Positions 12,101-24,492 of a stretch of 64,000 bases of DNA are shown piece by piece; position 1 is the stretch's first letter; every line of letters begins with the position of its first letter. Under the pieces are notes generated by a model. The model saw only the letters and a program-made list of their open reading frames with translations. It had not been told where the DNA came from and did not search any database. The stretch spans positions 234,284 through 298,283 of the forward strand of contig JAIVFH010000039.1 of NCBI GenBank assembly GCA_025765595.1, given 5' to 3'. Made by a program: the position numbers and the translations under genes. The stretch comes from Obelidium mucronatum. Taxonomy: Eukaryota > Chytridiomycota > Chytridiomycetes > Chytridiales > Chytriomycetaceae.

Positions 12101-13506
12101 ATCTTCATTTTTGTCAATAGGCAATGATTCTTCAAGGTCGCTTGCGTTGGGCCACGAGAAATTGGAGCTTTTCATGACAATAGCATCTTTGTTTCCTTCA
12201 TCGGGTTGGTGAAAGACCGGGAGGTTCTTCCTGTCGGGTACCAGAAGAAACTCTGCTATTCTTTCGAATGACACCATTCCTGTCCAAGCCAATCTAATAG
12301 AGAAAAATGCATGTTTAATAAACAAAAAAATAGAAGTAAGCTTTGACACAACACGTACTGGAAGCAAAAGGGGATATACTGGACAGGCAATCGGATCAGA
12401 TTAACAATAGTCAGCGCTGTAAAGACAGTAGCCGGAGTGAGAGTGGTACCAAAGGCAAACAGAAGCCCGAATATAATCAAGTTGGTCATAGTTGGAAGCA
12501 CATTGATGAACATTGCAAAAATTACAGAGATCAGTCTGATTCGACGTTGGAATCCAAGCTCCACCTCCCGCTCGTCCTTAATTCTGGCGGTAAAAGACCT
12601 TTCCCAAGCAAACAACTTAACAATCTTCATTGCGTTAAGGACTTCCGACGTCGTCTTTACTCGATCGTCCGTGGCTTTCAAAGCACCCCGTTCCAACTTC
12701 ATGACTCTTGACATTACCAACGAGTTGAGGGAGATTCCAACAACCAGAAATAACATTCCAATTGCTCCAGAGAGACCCAAGTATATGATGCAGAGAATAG
12801 CAAGACCAATGGCTTGTGCTGGCAAACAAACCAACGCATGGATATCTCGGAAAAAGTTTTCCAGGTTTGCACAATCCGACGCAATCAGGTTAAACACTCT
12901 GCCATTGGAAAACTTGAGACGTGACGCCGTTGACATTGTCAGCGACTTTTGGTATATGATAGAGGACATGGTGCCTCGGACCGCCATCCCGATCCCCCGC
13001 ATAAAGTACTGCGAAGAGTTCCATCCGAATGCATTACCCAACTGATTCAAAAGGAACATACAGCATAGAAAGTACCCATAGTTCTTGGACCCTCCATCCA
13101 TTTCGGAGAGGTAGTTCAAGAAGGCAGACATGATGATAGGGGCAGCAGTGTTTGTTACAGCTGAGGAAAAGTGGAAGAGAAGACCGGCAATCATCTCCTT
13201 TGGATACATCCATACACAGGCATAGAAGAGTTTGAGTTTGAGTTTCTTGACGTTTTCGGGACTGTCGATGTTTCCCTCCATGCTTTGAATGAAATCAACA
13301 ACATCCAAACGTAGACGTTCGGCATAGGAGGCTGTTTCGTACTTTGGAAGCAGACGGAAGAGGTCGCTGAAGTCGACTGGTCGTTTAGAAGCAAGAACGA
13401 GGAATGGAGTCAGCCATGATTGGACTGGAAACTGCCACCAGGCTGCAGCAGCTTCCCATGAAGGCGCTGTAGATCCAATGCCCTGCACTAATGCTTCTTT
13501 GTCCAT
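9134..13506 (-). CDS. ABCC (MRP-type) multidrug-resistance ABC transporter
   Basis: A full transporter in the order TMD1-NBD1-TMD2-NBD2, spread over about eight exons. NBD1 has Walker A GKVGSGKSS, signature LSGGQ and Walker B ILLLDDPLAAVD. NBD2 has Walker A GRTGAGKST, signature LSVGQ and Walker B VLFIDEATASVD. The protein starts MDKEALVQGIG and enters TMD1 quickly, so it lacks the N-terminal TMD0 of long MRPs and resembles MRP4/5-like short forms. A lysine- and Asp/Gln-rich linker with a repeated QNDAP unit joins NBD1 to TMD2. Members of this class export organic anions and glutathione conjugates from the plasma or vacuolar membrane; the substrate cannot be read from sequence. It is tail-to-tail with RPN1. 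Family assignment is secure. Confidence 0.95.
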
Positions 13507-13655
13507 TCTTGTTTGATTTTGACAAGTGTTTCGGACCGGAAGGAACGGAATTCAAAAAATATCGAAAATTTTCGGATTTCTCATCACCCATAAAATCAGC
13601 GAAAACAGTTTAAAATAAGCCAACTTTAATAGAAATAAGCAAGAGAGCGAACAGC

Positions 13656-16600
13656 TTACTGCCCAATCTTGGCAAAGTATGGAGAAAGGAATTCAAAGAA
13701 GGCAAACTGCGAAGGCTCAGTTCCATACTTGTAGATGAATCTCGACGCCAAGTAACTGCCGAAAATAGCCTTCACGTAATTTTCAGGAACCCGTTTCAAC
13801 AAAGTTTCCAACCCAAGCTTGTCAAGAAGAAGTTTAGGGAAGGCTTCCTTCAACACAATCTTTCGCAAAGGAACATTCTCCCAAAGAGTTGTGCTCTGCA
13901 ACTCCTCATTCAATCGGACAATGCCAACAGAGAGATTGTCCGAAAGAACAGACTTCGGCTTTCCTGTTCGAAGAGCTTCGCGCCACAAGCACTCGAACTC
14001 AAGTTCAGCCGTCTTCTCAATGAATGCCTGAACTGACTTGACATATTCTTGGTAGAATGGAGGCACGACGCCATCATGCACTTGCATATGCTCATGGAAT
14101 TCTTCATCATTAAACGACAAGGCAGCCAAGACTTCCAAGGAAGATGAAGTGACACCTCCCTTGTTGGCAGAAGCGTCTTTGAAGAGAGTAACTCCGGCTT
14201 TTTCCAAGCGAAGACGAGCCTCTTGAGTAATAAACAAGTTTGCTCCTTCGACAATGTACTTGAACCTTGGGTTACCATCCAGTCCAAACATTGTGTCTAC
14301 ATTGGTGAGGTCAATGGCTTCAGGTCTACCACCACAAGGAACAAAGATATCCGCAGACGACAATGGATTCAAGTGAAACTCGTTTCTGAACTTTAGCCCG
14401 CTGTCCACAATAGTACCATCTGCACAAAGAATAATTAAAATTTCATCAAAATAAAATGCAGAACTAACCTGGAAGTTTCACGTTAACTTCATCCACCAAG
14501 ACTCTAAAACCTTTCTTGGATAGTTTTGAAACATCAAAGTGGTTGACCATCAATCGTGAGGTTGCCAATCTTAGCATTTCTTCACGATGGATTCCTTCTG
14601 GGTCACAAAGCACTCCAGATCCATCCACAATACCAATGGTGCGGTCTTTGGAAATTTTGATTTCATTAGAGCCCAAGTCTCCATCTGGTCCTCCAGTTTG
14701 CATCTTTGTAATGTTCTCTTCCTTAAGGCCGAGTTTACGGTAGATCCCAATAACGTATTGATGCACAGAACGAGTGGTCATTCCATACAAATCATGTGGG
14801 ATGCCACCAAGGGATTGAGACTTTCCAGTTGTGAACGCCTTCCAGAACGACGCGCCTCTAACGAGAAAAAATCAGATACTTTTCATGGAATGACCTGCAC
14901 CCCACAAACCTCTTTCTCGCATGTTGGGACGCCCAATCCATGTAATCGGCAGTCCCTTCATCGGGACCAAAAAAGAGAATCTCTGGTCTCCCATACTTGT
15001 CCACAATTTTCTCCTTAATACCAGGAGATTCCCCAGGAATCAGCAAATCAAGAATACAGTCCACATACTTATCAAAAGCAACTTTTGGATTGTCTTGCTG
15101 GTTAATGTCCAACAAGATGGTTCCCTTGGAGCCACCTTCCGGAATATCCTTGTTTTTTCTTTGTTGGGTATTAGCCAAGTTGTAGTTTTCATCAAACAGA
15201 CTTCTCAAGTTGATGGAGTACGCTTCTCGGTTACGCGATTTGACAATACGGATACCACCCCGTGCAATGTCTCGGAATCGCAGATGGAATCCACGAAATT
15301 CAGATCCAATCACAAGGAACATTCCATACAGCGGTTGTGGGTACTCGACATCCGGAAGGAACTTTGGATCCATCCTGAAGGAAAGAGCCACCTTGGTTGG
15401 CTGGTAGAAATTGGTTTTCAACACATGTTTGTTGAAGGTCACATATGACTCGAAAATCATCAGTTCGTGGTTGTTTTGAACAGTCTTGCGGATCTTGTCC
15501 ATCAATTCGGCCTCCGTCAAAATCGGAGTAGTCTGCAATCTTTGATATGACAAACTTGGCTTCAAATCATTCTGCGCTGGGTTGATGTAGTGAACCATAG
15601 CAAAATTCATATACAGAAGCTTCAACAGGTCAGGGTAGAGCTTGATGATATCCAGAATGTATTCACGAGTAAAAGTGTCACTACGAAGACGCTTTTTGAT
15701 TTTTGTAAGCACTTCGGAATGGTTTGCGTTGTCTGCATCCAGAATCGTTTTGAGTGCGGAATACTCATTACCGAGACGGTTCAAGAAATGCTGAGCAAAG
15801 ATCCAACCAGTGTATCCGTAGATTGCTTCTTGAACTGATAGCTTTCCGCTTTGGAAAAAGGACTGAAGTGGAGTAGTTGGCAAGCAGTACAAGAGGGATG
15901 CCTCTTTAATGACTTGAAGAATGGAGTGCTCCAAGGGTGGGGCTTTACTAGTTGGCAGTTGATTCAAGTACAAAGTCATAATGGTAACACCATTGGAGAA
16001 TTGCTCTACATTGCCATATTTAATAATCACCTCCTTAAGAAAAATCAGAAATTTCATACCAACGTATTTCCGAGTCGAGTAGAGCTCATAAAAGTGGTAT
16101 AAATCACTCATGGCAGATAAAAAGTTTTGAGTTGTCTTATGTTTATAACCAATAATGAGTCTCTTTTCGCGCGAGTTGGGGACATCAAAGAGCTCCAGCA
16201 CAGGCCCAGTACGAACAAGAACTTGCTTGATGATGCTCAAATAAATTTCAAGAGTGTTATCGGTGGCCTTTTCAAGGAACGACTTGTCTGATATTTGACG
16301 AATATCTGTAACGTCAACTCCCGTAGGGTTCGTGTTCACGAACTGGCATTTGCGAACAAAGTAGGTGCGGAGTTGAGTAGAAATAGAGGAAGACACAGTT
16401 CCTTGCGAGCGGTACGATTCCAAGCGAAATGCAGTCGCTTTTGTGGTGATGTCAAGGTAGTTTTCATCAATTCTGGTAAAAATACCGCGTCTTTTAAGCT
16501 TTCTTCTCCACCTAAACATTCATTTGCATATTAACATACCGTCTTTCAAATTGGGGACCATCTTGCACAGAAACACCTGGGGTGGATGTGTGAATGTACA

Positions 16601-16984
16601 CTGCTCCATCAGTATGTTCGCGGTCCAAGTTGATATCAAGCGCACTCTTATTCTTGATGTATGCAAATATCTTTGCTCCGTACAGTGCGAGAATATGCTG
16701 CGCAATAGTTTCAATGGGCTCGACTTGGAAGTACATGTCATCAATTCCAAGGTTCCTACCAGATGTATGGAAATTAAGCAAAACTATCATCAATCATATG
16801 AAAGCGAAAGGCCTTTTTACCCAAAGAACCACTGGACTTCATTAGCAACGAGCTCTTTTGGAATGAACCCCTTCTCTTCAATAAAGGAGCAGACTTGTTT
16901 CAGCTGCTCTTGTTTCCCCGTGAATACATTGGAGGAATAATCGCTTCCTGCGGTTTTGTTGGCACCGGGAAGTGACAAGGACAT
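13656..16984 (-). CDS. GDH2: NAD-specific glutamate dehydrogenase, large fungal type
   Basis: Catalyses oxidative deamination of glutamate to 2-oxoglutarate and ammonia with NAD+. Six or so exons give about 1,030 residues, typical of the fungal roughly 115-kDa class. The chosen start (MSLSLPGANKTAGS) is followed by the conserved N-terminal block around GFIPKELVANEVQWFFGNLG, equivalent to yeast Gdh2. The catalytic half contains RFRDIARGGIRIVKSRNREA, IPEGGSKGTILLD, FFGPDEGTADYMDWA and MQTGGPDGDLGSNEIK. The C-terminal half has PCGGRPEAI and IVEGANLFITQEARLRLEKA. Stop at 13656. The ABC transporter lies about 150 nt downstream on the same strand. An open frame further upstream (to 17259) does not splice in frame and was left out. 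Confidence 0.96.
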
Positions 16985-17490
16985 TCTATATTGGAAGTGT
17001 AAATTCAAAAGAAGGGTTCTTAGTGGCACGTAACAACAATATATAGTGACATGTATAAATGACGCCATAGCCGCTGCATCAAGAAATATACGCGACCTTC
17101 CACCTCTTTTTGGTTCTTTTTATAGCTGCATGTGGATGCATGGAAGAGGAGGGTGAAGCAGATGGCATGTTTGACTTTCTCACCTGGTTCGTATGTTTTT
17201 TTTTTGTTTGCAGATTTCACAATTTCTTCCGCAGCAAATGCCAAATCATCTTCAACCAATTTCTAATTATAACAAATAAATACGAACTCTTTTTTTATTT
17301 AATGAGGAATCTAACAATGAAGAAAAAAAGAAAGCGACTTCACACAAAACTCTACAAAAAAGAAAGCTGAAATGGAAACAGATCCGAAAGATTACCCCCC
17401 CTTCCAAAAAAAAAATTGAAGAAAAAAGGTCATTCCCCCTCTTGTTCTTTTCATTCTTCTTGCGGTTGATTTTCTTTCTTTTACCACAGG
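16985..17490. other. intergenic region between GDH2 and CFAP20
   Basis: About 500 nt holding the presumed GDH2 promoter and the CFAP20 3' flank. A minus-strand frame at about 17180-17259 (VEDDLAFAAEEIVKSA) looks codon-like but could not be connected to either neighbour. Otherwise A/T-rich with short A-runs. Confidence 0.35.
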
Positions 17491-18411
17491 TTATGCCTGC
17501 TTTTGGATCGGCAAGAAGAGCTTGAATTCTGGTGGAAGTTCCTATAACCCCAAGTGCAAAATGTCAACCTCCAAATACATGAATACGGCCAAAAAAAAAA
17601 AAAAAAGTAGCAGGAAACAAACCTCTTCGGAATACAGACGATCACTAAAGTAGATTCTTCTGATTCTGCAGTTGGCATGAATCTGTACACGCAATGTTTC
17701 AATGTAGTTTGTTCCATACGCTCGACGCGTAAAGTCAGACAAGTTGAACTGAATCTGATTCCACCCATCATCAAGACGCATTGGCATTGTGCAAATGAAT
17801 GGTTTCACGCGCGTAGTTGACTAAAGGGGAAACGCGACGGAAACAAAAAAAAAATGTAAAGTCAGAACCGCCACCTCCCACTTCCTCGAAGAATAAAAAA
17901 AAACGCGTTTTTTTAAACATACTTGGTAGTTGGACGCCCTAAACCTTCTCCTCACATTCTTATCATCCAACACTTGAACTTCAAAAGTGAAATACTTTTT
18001 CAAGTTCTTGATAATCATAACCAGGAACGGCAGCTTGATTCCCAACGTGCGGTTCTGTTGGCTTGGACATGTAATGTAGTTTGTGCTGACATTGGTTCCA
18101 ATGATTTCCAAAACACTACTTTGAATGTCGTTGTCTGTGATACGCTTGATATGGCCGTTACGCACTTTCTTATCCCAGATCTGAAGTGGTTTCGATCTAT
18201 GGTGGGGTGAGGGGTCAAGGAGTTAGGATCTTTACTGACAATCTCTTGCTGTGGTGCCCACTATTTTACCCTATCGAATACAGGATTGACAAGAACCCCG
18301 ACTAAAACAAATATAGATGAAAAAAAGAGAGAAAGGTGTTCAGTCGCGTTATGCAATACAATCATGTGGGGGGTCGAAGGACTCGCTCACCTGGAATGTG
18401 TTACGGAACAT
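17491..18411 (-). CDS. CFAP20: CFAP20/Bug22 ciliary protein
   Basis: Five exons (18411-18391, 18301-18270, 18196-17923, 17820-17623, 17541-17491) join in frame to 191 residues, close to the 193 of human CFAP20. Diagnostic blocks include [55 protein letters not shown] and [24 protein letters not shown]20 is an inner-junction protein of axonemal doublet microtubules. It is characteristic of organisms with cilia or flagella, so its intact state supports a zoospore-forming fungus. The first two coding exons are only 21 and 32 nt and were placed by matching MFRNTFQ and [11 protein letters not shown]. The sequence is highly conserved; confidence is high. Confidence 0.97.
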
Positions 18412-18579
18412 TCCCCCCTCCTTTTTGTGTTTTTTTCCAGAGAGATTTTCAACAACTCCCAACAACCCCCTAAAAAAAACATGTTATGTTTTATTATTTT
18501 TACACTGCTTACAACAACACCAAAATGAGCAAGCTCCCCCCAAAAAAGAAAGAGGACCGATTCAGCTTCTACATCTTTT

Positions 18580-21500
18580 CTAAGCTTTCACTTCGAGACG
18601 AACATTGACAGCAAATTTCCCCGCAATAGGCCAGAGCACCGTCCCCACACAGCAGCCTGTCGGCTTCGCATCATTCATAGAATTCCCTTCATCAACACGT
18701 ACAACAGTCTTGACTCCAACCACAGCAGCATCCACAAGTCGCGACACCTCTCCATGCAATAAAGGAGAGAACGATGACCCCAATTCCTTCCTTACACGGT
18801 GGGTGTGGAATATGAATTGCCCTTGAAGTAACCGAACTAATTTTCGCAAAAGTTCTCTTGAATTCGCAAACTCGTCCGATTCAGTTGTCGTTGTTGCTGC
18901 TGTCACTTGAGGAGACAAGGAGTCTTGGTTGTTGTCGCCTAACGAACATATCCCGTCTCCCGTTACAACCTCCAAATTCGCTTCTTGGAAATCAGGAATT
19001 GTAAAGTTGAATTGCTCTTTCGATGGGAAGATTCCTAACAAAATATGTTGGTTGGTTAAAAAAGAGAAATGTCGGAAAATTATCTTCCGTACCATATGTG
19101 ATATCAAAATACTTGACATCAAATATTTGCTTTGATTTTGGATCTAAACACAATGTCATAAAGTCAATGTCGTCAGGTATACTCTAATGATGATTTTAAA
19201 GAGTGTCACTAAAAATTCTTCAGGAAAAAAAAGGAGAAAATTTTTTCTCAATGCCAAAAAAAAAAAAAAAAAAAACCTAACCTCACTCGTGAAAGTCGTC
19301 ATCCTGCTGGCTTTGGCGTGATCTCCAATGGCAGCCCAGCATGTTTCGTTAACCCAGCCAGCCAAGTTGGAGAACGGGTTGGTCGGATCAAGCACCATTG
19401 GGGGGCTGCTTGCTTGGAAATAAGAAGTGTGAATTTCCGATCGCAAGTAAAAGTCTATGGATCGAGTTATAGTTGAATAAACAAACTACTGGATCTAATA
19501 TAGCGTCCCAATATACCTGTCCAAAAAATCCGCATTCTCCTCCAATTCTCCAACACCTTAAATGCAAACTCAATCGCAACAAGCAAAGACAGTTTTGCCT
19601 GGTCGTAGTTTACAGATGCCTCCATCTATTTCAAAAGTTTTCAGCAATCCATAAGCTGATACCGCCAAATATACCTGCTCAAATGCATAAACGGCAATGT
19701 ACTCCAAAATTAAGCAAGCCCTCTCATAATCTTTCGTTTCCAGATTCAATGAAATAATCCAGAATTTGAGAATACGAGCCAAGAGGCAAGCCTTTCCGTG
19801 GTTTTTAAAGAAAAGCAAATTGTGTTCAGACAGAGATGGTGTCGCCCCTAGGAAACGATAAAACTCGAGTCAATAAGGGAACGCAATAGATGCTTTCTAA
19901 CAGGCCATACATTGCGCAAGTGCAGATTTCTCATCTTCTGCGGATGTGCTATCGCTGATTGAACTTAATTTTTCCCGAAGCTTTGCCAAAACCGTTGCTT
20001 GTTGAGCTAACTGCTTCCATCGGGCAGAAATTGGTAATGGCCCATTGATTTCTTTTTGGTCGACCAAGTTGACACCATCAGATATCTTAAGACGAAGAGA
20101 CTGTGCATGATCAAATTAATATCAGGAAAGTGAGTAATCTGCAGAAACATACTTGAATTCCATTGTACCAAACTTTGACGCCTTCGCCATCTTTTATAAT
20201 ACTATAAATACTCGAGCTGATTGACGATGATTTCAGAGCGGAGTTAACCAAGGCAAAAAAGTGAGGGTCGGCCCAGGATGATGACCCGTCGAATGCATCA
20301 ATGTTTCGGTTTCGAAAGAGAGATATCTCCACTGCATAATCAAATGGCAGTGTTGTTCCTCTGTCATTGACCGTAGATTTTGAGTCCCAGAATATTAAAT
20401 GACAGCAAAACCACAAACCTGCCAAAGGTGCCCCCAACAACAACGCGATCCACATTCAATTCTGTATTCGACTGAAGCGCCAAGCAAATACTGGCGACAA
20501 TGTTATTTGTACACTTTTTCATATCCTTTGTCACGCCCAAAGCCCCAACTGCAACTCCGTCATCTGCGACTAATCCAGATATTTCTGTTTCCCATAAATC
20601 CCACAAGCTTTCTTTTTCATTTGGCCCACCAAATTGATGCAAAGTCAAGTCTGTCGTGGAATTACTATTTACGATTCTCTTTCGCTTTTTCTTGCTCGGG
20701 TCTTTCATTTCTTGACCAAGACGCTCAATTGCAGCGTTTGCTGCATCTTGTTTTGCGATATTCTTTGATAGAAACACATCGCTTGTTGCAATGACACGAC
20801 CATCTAATGCGACGCTGTATTGGAAGCCCCCGTGGGCAGAGATTTCAGAATAAACAGGCGCCGTTGAATATTGAGTCGTGGCAAGAATGTGGAGCGTCCG
20901 AATAGGATCTCTATCGATTGGAGACATTTCTACATCCAATGCAGAAGAAGTCACGGGTGATTCGGATGGCTCTGATAGATTCGCCGAATCAATCTGCATT
21001 TCGGTCGAATCAGCAGGTTGGTCAAGAGTCGGGGTTGCTGTTGGCGTTGGTGTTGGCGCGAATGCCGCCTTGGTCATGCTCGACACTTTCGCCAGCGCCA
21101 GGTGGGCGGCCTGGGCCTTCGCGTCTTTTTTCTTCAGGTGCGGGTCCGACAGCGGCAGCGCGTCTTTGCCCCACATGAAGTGGCACTGGAAGGCGCCTAA
21201 AGCGGGGTCGCTCAGCTCAGCTGACGCATCCATCGCTGACTAATGCTCACCGGTGCCCGTCACTTTGTACATCTCCGTCACTCTGCGGTTTGCGGCCTGC
21301 GCCAGCTCGTACAGCCGCGACACGGCGGCGCCGCCGCCCGGCTGCGACGGCGGCAGCGGCAGCGGCGGCGCGGGGTCGACGGCGGCGTTGAGGATCGCGT
21401 TCGGGTTCGACGGCGTGCGCTCGCGGGGCGCCGGCGCGGGGGCTTGCGCGGGGGCTTGCGGCGCCCAGCCGAGCGCGTCGAGCGCGGCGCGCGCCGCCTG

Positions 21501-21735
21501 TTGCAAGTAGCGGTTAGTCGCCGGCGACACGGGTGCGCACAAGCCTACGCACGCGCGCCTTGGCCGCCTGCTTGGACGCCGCCCAGTCGCCGCAGCTGCG
21601 GCTGTCGCCGACGCTCACGGCCATGCGGAACTGCGGCGCGTGCGGGGGGCCCTGCGTCTCGGCGACCACGTATGCGGGCGGCGTCATTCGGCGGCGGACG
21701 GCTTCAAGCTGCAGGAGGGAGACGGAATCATCCAT
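18580..21735 (-). CDS. triple dsRNA-binding protein with OAS/DZF-like nucleotidyltransferase fold
   Basis: About nine exons, starting MDDSVSLLQLEAV. dsRBD1 is at about 18-72 (AETQGPPHAPQFRMAVSVG, then a helix split by an intron). dsRBD2 is at about 122-181 (ending LKKKDAKAQAAHLALAKV). dsRBD3 is at about 240-300 (GGFQYSVALDG, then NIAKQDAANAAIERLG). A nucleotidyltransferase-like region then begins VDRVVVGGTFGRGTTLPFDY, which resembles the P-loop of 2'-5' oligoadenylate synthetases. Later OAS-like blocks are LARILKFWIISLN, YERACLILEYIAVYAFEQ and VLDPTNPFSNLAGW. Where OAS has its catalytic Asp-x-Asp, this protein reads Ala-Val-Glu, and the third Asp also appears replaced. It is therefore probably a non-catalytic dsRNA-binding relative, like the animal DZF proteins. 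The domain reading is from similarity by eye. Exons 1-2 are very GC-rich. Confidence 0.75.
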
Positions 21736-21769
21736 TTTATTATTTTATTAAATATTTTTGCAAAGAGTC

Positions 21770-24325
21770 ATGGATCATGCAAACACCACCACCACCACCA
21801 ACAACAACAATTTGGCCGCGGACGATGCCGCAAGGAATATTCTGATGCATCTCCAAGCCCAGCTGCTGGACGGCTCTCTGATTGCAGAGCTATCTCAAGA
21901 GTCCATTGATCCGCGCAGGCTGCTGCTGGACGGGACGGATTACTCTGTCAAAAGCGGCAACGCGTCAGAAGAGTCTCAACAGCATCAACAATCCCAGCAA
22001 GAGTTGCATGATTTGTTGGCGGTGGAAAACATTGTTGATGGGAAGCCAACTGGACCATCCGCCCCGTTTGATGATCTGCACACTCCGATGCCAATAACGC
22101 GTTCCCTTTCGATTCGTGCAATTGAACCATTTCAATCTTTTACAATTGGACCTCCCGCGATTGTTGCTCAATCTGGACACTGCTCTCGAGCAAACAGTGC
22201 GGGAGGAAACGGCGATCACCACAGCCACAACTACCACGTTTCGCACCCGCGAAGCAGTCATAAGCGACAATCTTTTAATTCATCTGCTCTGAATTCTTCT
22301 ACTTCCAATACGGGCTCCCACCCTCCTCCACTACCTGGTGATGATTCTGGCCAACCAATACCGCTCAAGCCCCAAGATTTAGATCTTCAACTTCAGCAGA
22401 TGCACTTATTGGACTCTTTTGAAAACGTTGCTGGCGATGTGGCTTCACCAGCGCAACATGGTTCGAAAAAGGTGAGGATAATCATCATGAAAGAGCATCC
22501 ACCGCAAATATCGATCTCAACAGAATGATGTGGTGTCAAAACTTTGGGATGAATTAGTCGTGTTGAGTGGTCACCTTCAATGGACGATGAGGAGATTTAC
22601 ATCTGGATATGACAATCTCACGCCCCCAACCCAACAAGAGAACATAAGAGAACAATATATACTGAAACACGTTTGCATATTAGGCGCCATCAACTCTGCC
22701 ACACGTGAGCCATGCGACAAACCGACCCACCACGGCAAAAAGAAGCAAAATCTTGGCAGACATTCGAATTACGGCACAAGAATTCCTTGAATCTGGAGCA
22801 ATCGCACACCAGCAACACCATAATCATTCCCACCACCACCACAAGAACAGACATTCGACAAACAAACGAAATGCGAAATCCATTGTCCCCCCTAATCAAC
22901 TGCGACTGTCCGCCAACACACAACTTAATAATTCTAAAACGCACAACAGCCTTCAACCAGCCTCAGATATTCAAAAAACCCGTTTATCAACCTTCATTTC
23001 AATACACGTTCCCACAGACGACCCTACCAGTACAGGTAACATCAAGCATCAACAGCTCAACCCACAACAAACGCAACAACCGCAACCAGATTTCCAAACT
23101 GATACAGCTGCAGCAACTATAGGGAGCTATGATACCCGGCAACAAGCAAGAGAGTCCACACTCTCGAATACCCAAACCCATGATCCTTTCCTTGACATTC
23201 AACAACACCCGCTCCTACACCCTCTCTACAACCGACCTATCGTCCCTCATGACTACGGTGATCCCGCTCTCCTGGGAACTCATAACCACCGATGCCAACA
23301 CCTGCCACCTGGCACGATTCTCTCACACTTGGCGAAAAGCGCCAGATGCCGACGAAGCATTTTCGGAGAAAGCAATCGAATTGCCTTTTTAAGTGCTATG
23401 GGTGCTGCAGAGCGTTCTGCAAGTGGTTTGGGGGGCGGTTGCGGTCTACTAGGTGCTGGCGGGGGTGCTGCTGCTGGTGGTGGCGGTTCTGGTCTTCGTG
23501 GTGGATATCTGCCAGGGAATCGACAGAGAGATCGAGCTGTACGAAGATTTTGGCCTGAAGTAGAACCTGCGGATGCTTTGGGTTTAACTTTATGCGGAAG
23601 TGCAAGTGGCGAGGGAAGGATTTTAGAGGCTGCCTGTACATACGGCAAGGAAAGAGACGGTGAGTAAGGCCCCTCCCTCTAAAGCAAGAATAGACCATTC
23701 GTCTTTTAATTGAATTAATTTTCAATTTTTTGAACTTTTTTTTTTTTTCTTTTTCTTGTTAGAATCCCGAATGCCTCCAATTCCAAAATCAGATTTCAAA
23801 GCCGCACGGCCCTCCTTCACACCACCCGAAAGCTTGCAAAAAAAAGTGCGCATCAACTCGGACCAATTGCGCCACATTGCAATGAAATTCAAGGACCTTT
23901 TGACTCCCGAAAACAGTCCCAACAATCAATTGTATGTATACCTGAAGAAAAAAAAAAGTTTTTAATTAAAACCAACCACAAAAAAAAAAAAAACAGCCCC
24001 AACGTAATACAGCTATCAACTGCTTCCAGCGATACAGGTCATTTGAAAGTCAACACACGATACAGTGCAAACACGCAATGGTACCACCAAACTAAATATG
24101 ACGTGGAAGCAACAAGTGAAAGCCACTTTTGTTCTGAAAAGGTATAGAATATCTTTCACATCCTTTATTTCTTCCAATTGACTTTTTTTTTCTGCTTAGA
24201 CTCGATTCGCACATGAACCATGGTTTGATGACCAACAACAGCAAAGAAAGATCCAATTTAAAGCCAAGCTTCGTAATTTAGTTCGCGACAAGAATGTTGG
24301 AGAGTTGGGAACTTTTGTGAAGTAG
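21770..24325 (+). CDS. low-complexity protein of unknown function
   Basis: Exons 21770-22471, 22524-22704, 22760-23659 and from 23763 onward join in consistent phase; the stop is at 24323-24325, with two short introns near 23935-24195. The product is rich in Gln, His, Asn, Ser and Gly. More ordered segments are VVSKLWDELVVLSGHLQWTM, IRITAQEFLESGAIA, QRDRAVRRFWPEVEPADALG and VRINSDQLRHIAMKFKDLL. I do not recognise a family. The ATG is 34 nt from the start codon of the divergent dsRBD/OAS-like gene, so the two must share a promoter. The last three exons are the least certain. Confidence 0.6.
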
Positions 24326-24332
24326 TCTGAAA

Positions 24333-24359
24333 CCCCCCCCCCCCCCCCCCCCCCCCCCC
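24333..24359. repeat. homopolymer run of 27 C
   Basis: A 27-nt uninterrupted C run begins 8 nt after the stop codon of the preceding gene, followed by a further short C tract. Homopolymers this long are prone to length error in sequencing and to slippage in vivo. Confidence 0.9.
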
Positions 24360-24492
24360 ACTTTACCCCCCAATACGTAGTCTTGTACAATCTTCATTCC
24401 TTTTTCTACCTTACCAATGCGTGGCGCTCTTGGTCATCTTTGGTGGCATGTAATAAACGCAAAACGATAAAAACGACACTTGGACGCAATGA

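Noticed and set aside
17020..17259. Minus-strand frame upstream of GDH2 as an additional first exon
   Set aside because: The available donor (after TYEP) and the acceptor before MSLSLPG do not preserve frame, and the family N-terminus is already explained by the start at 16984.
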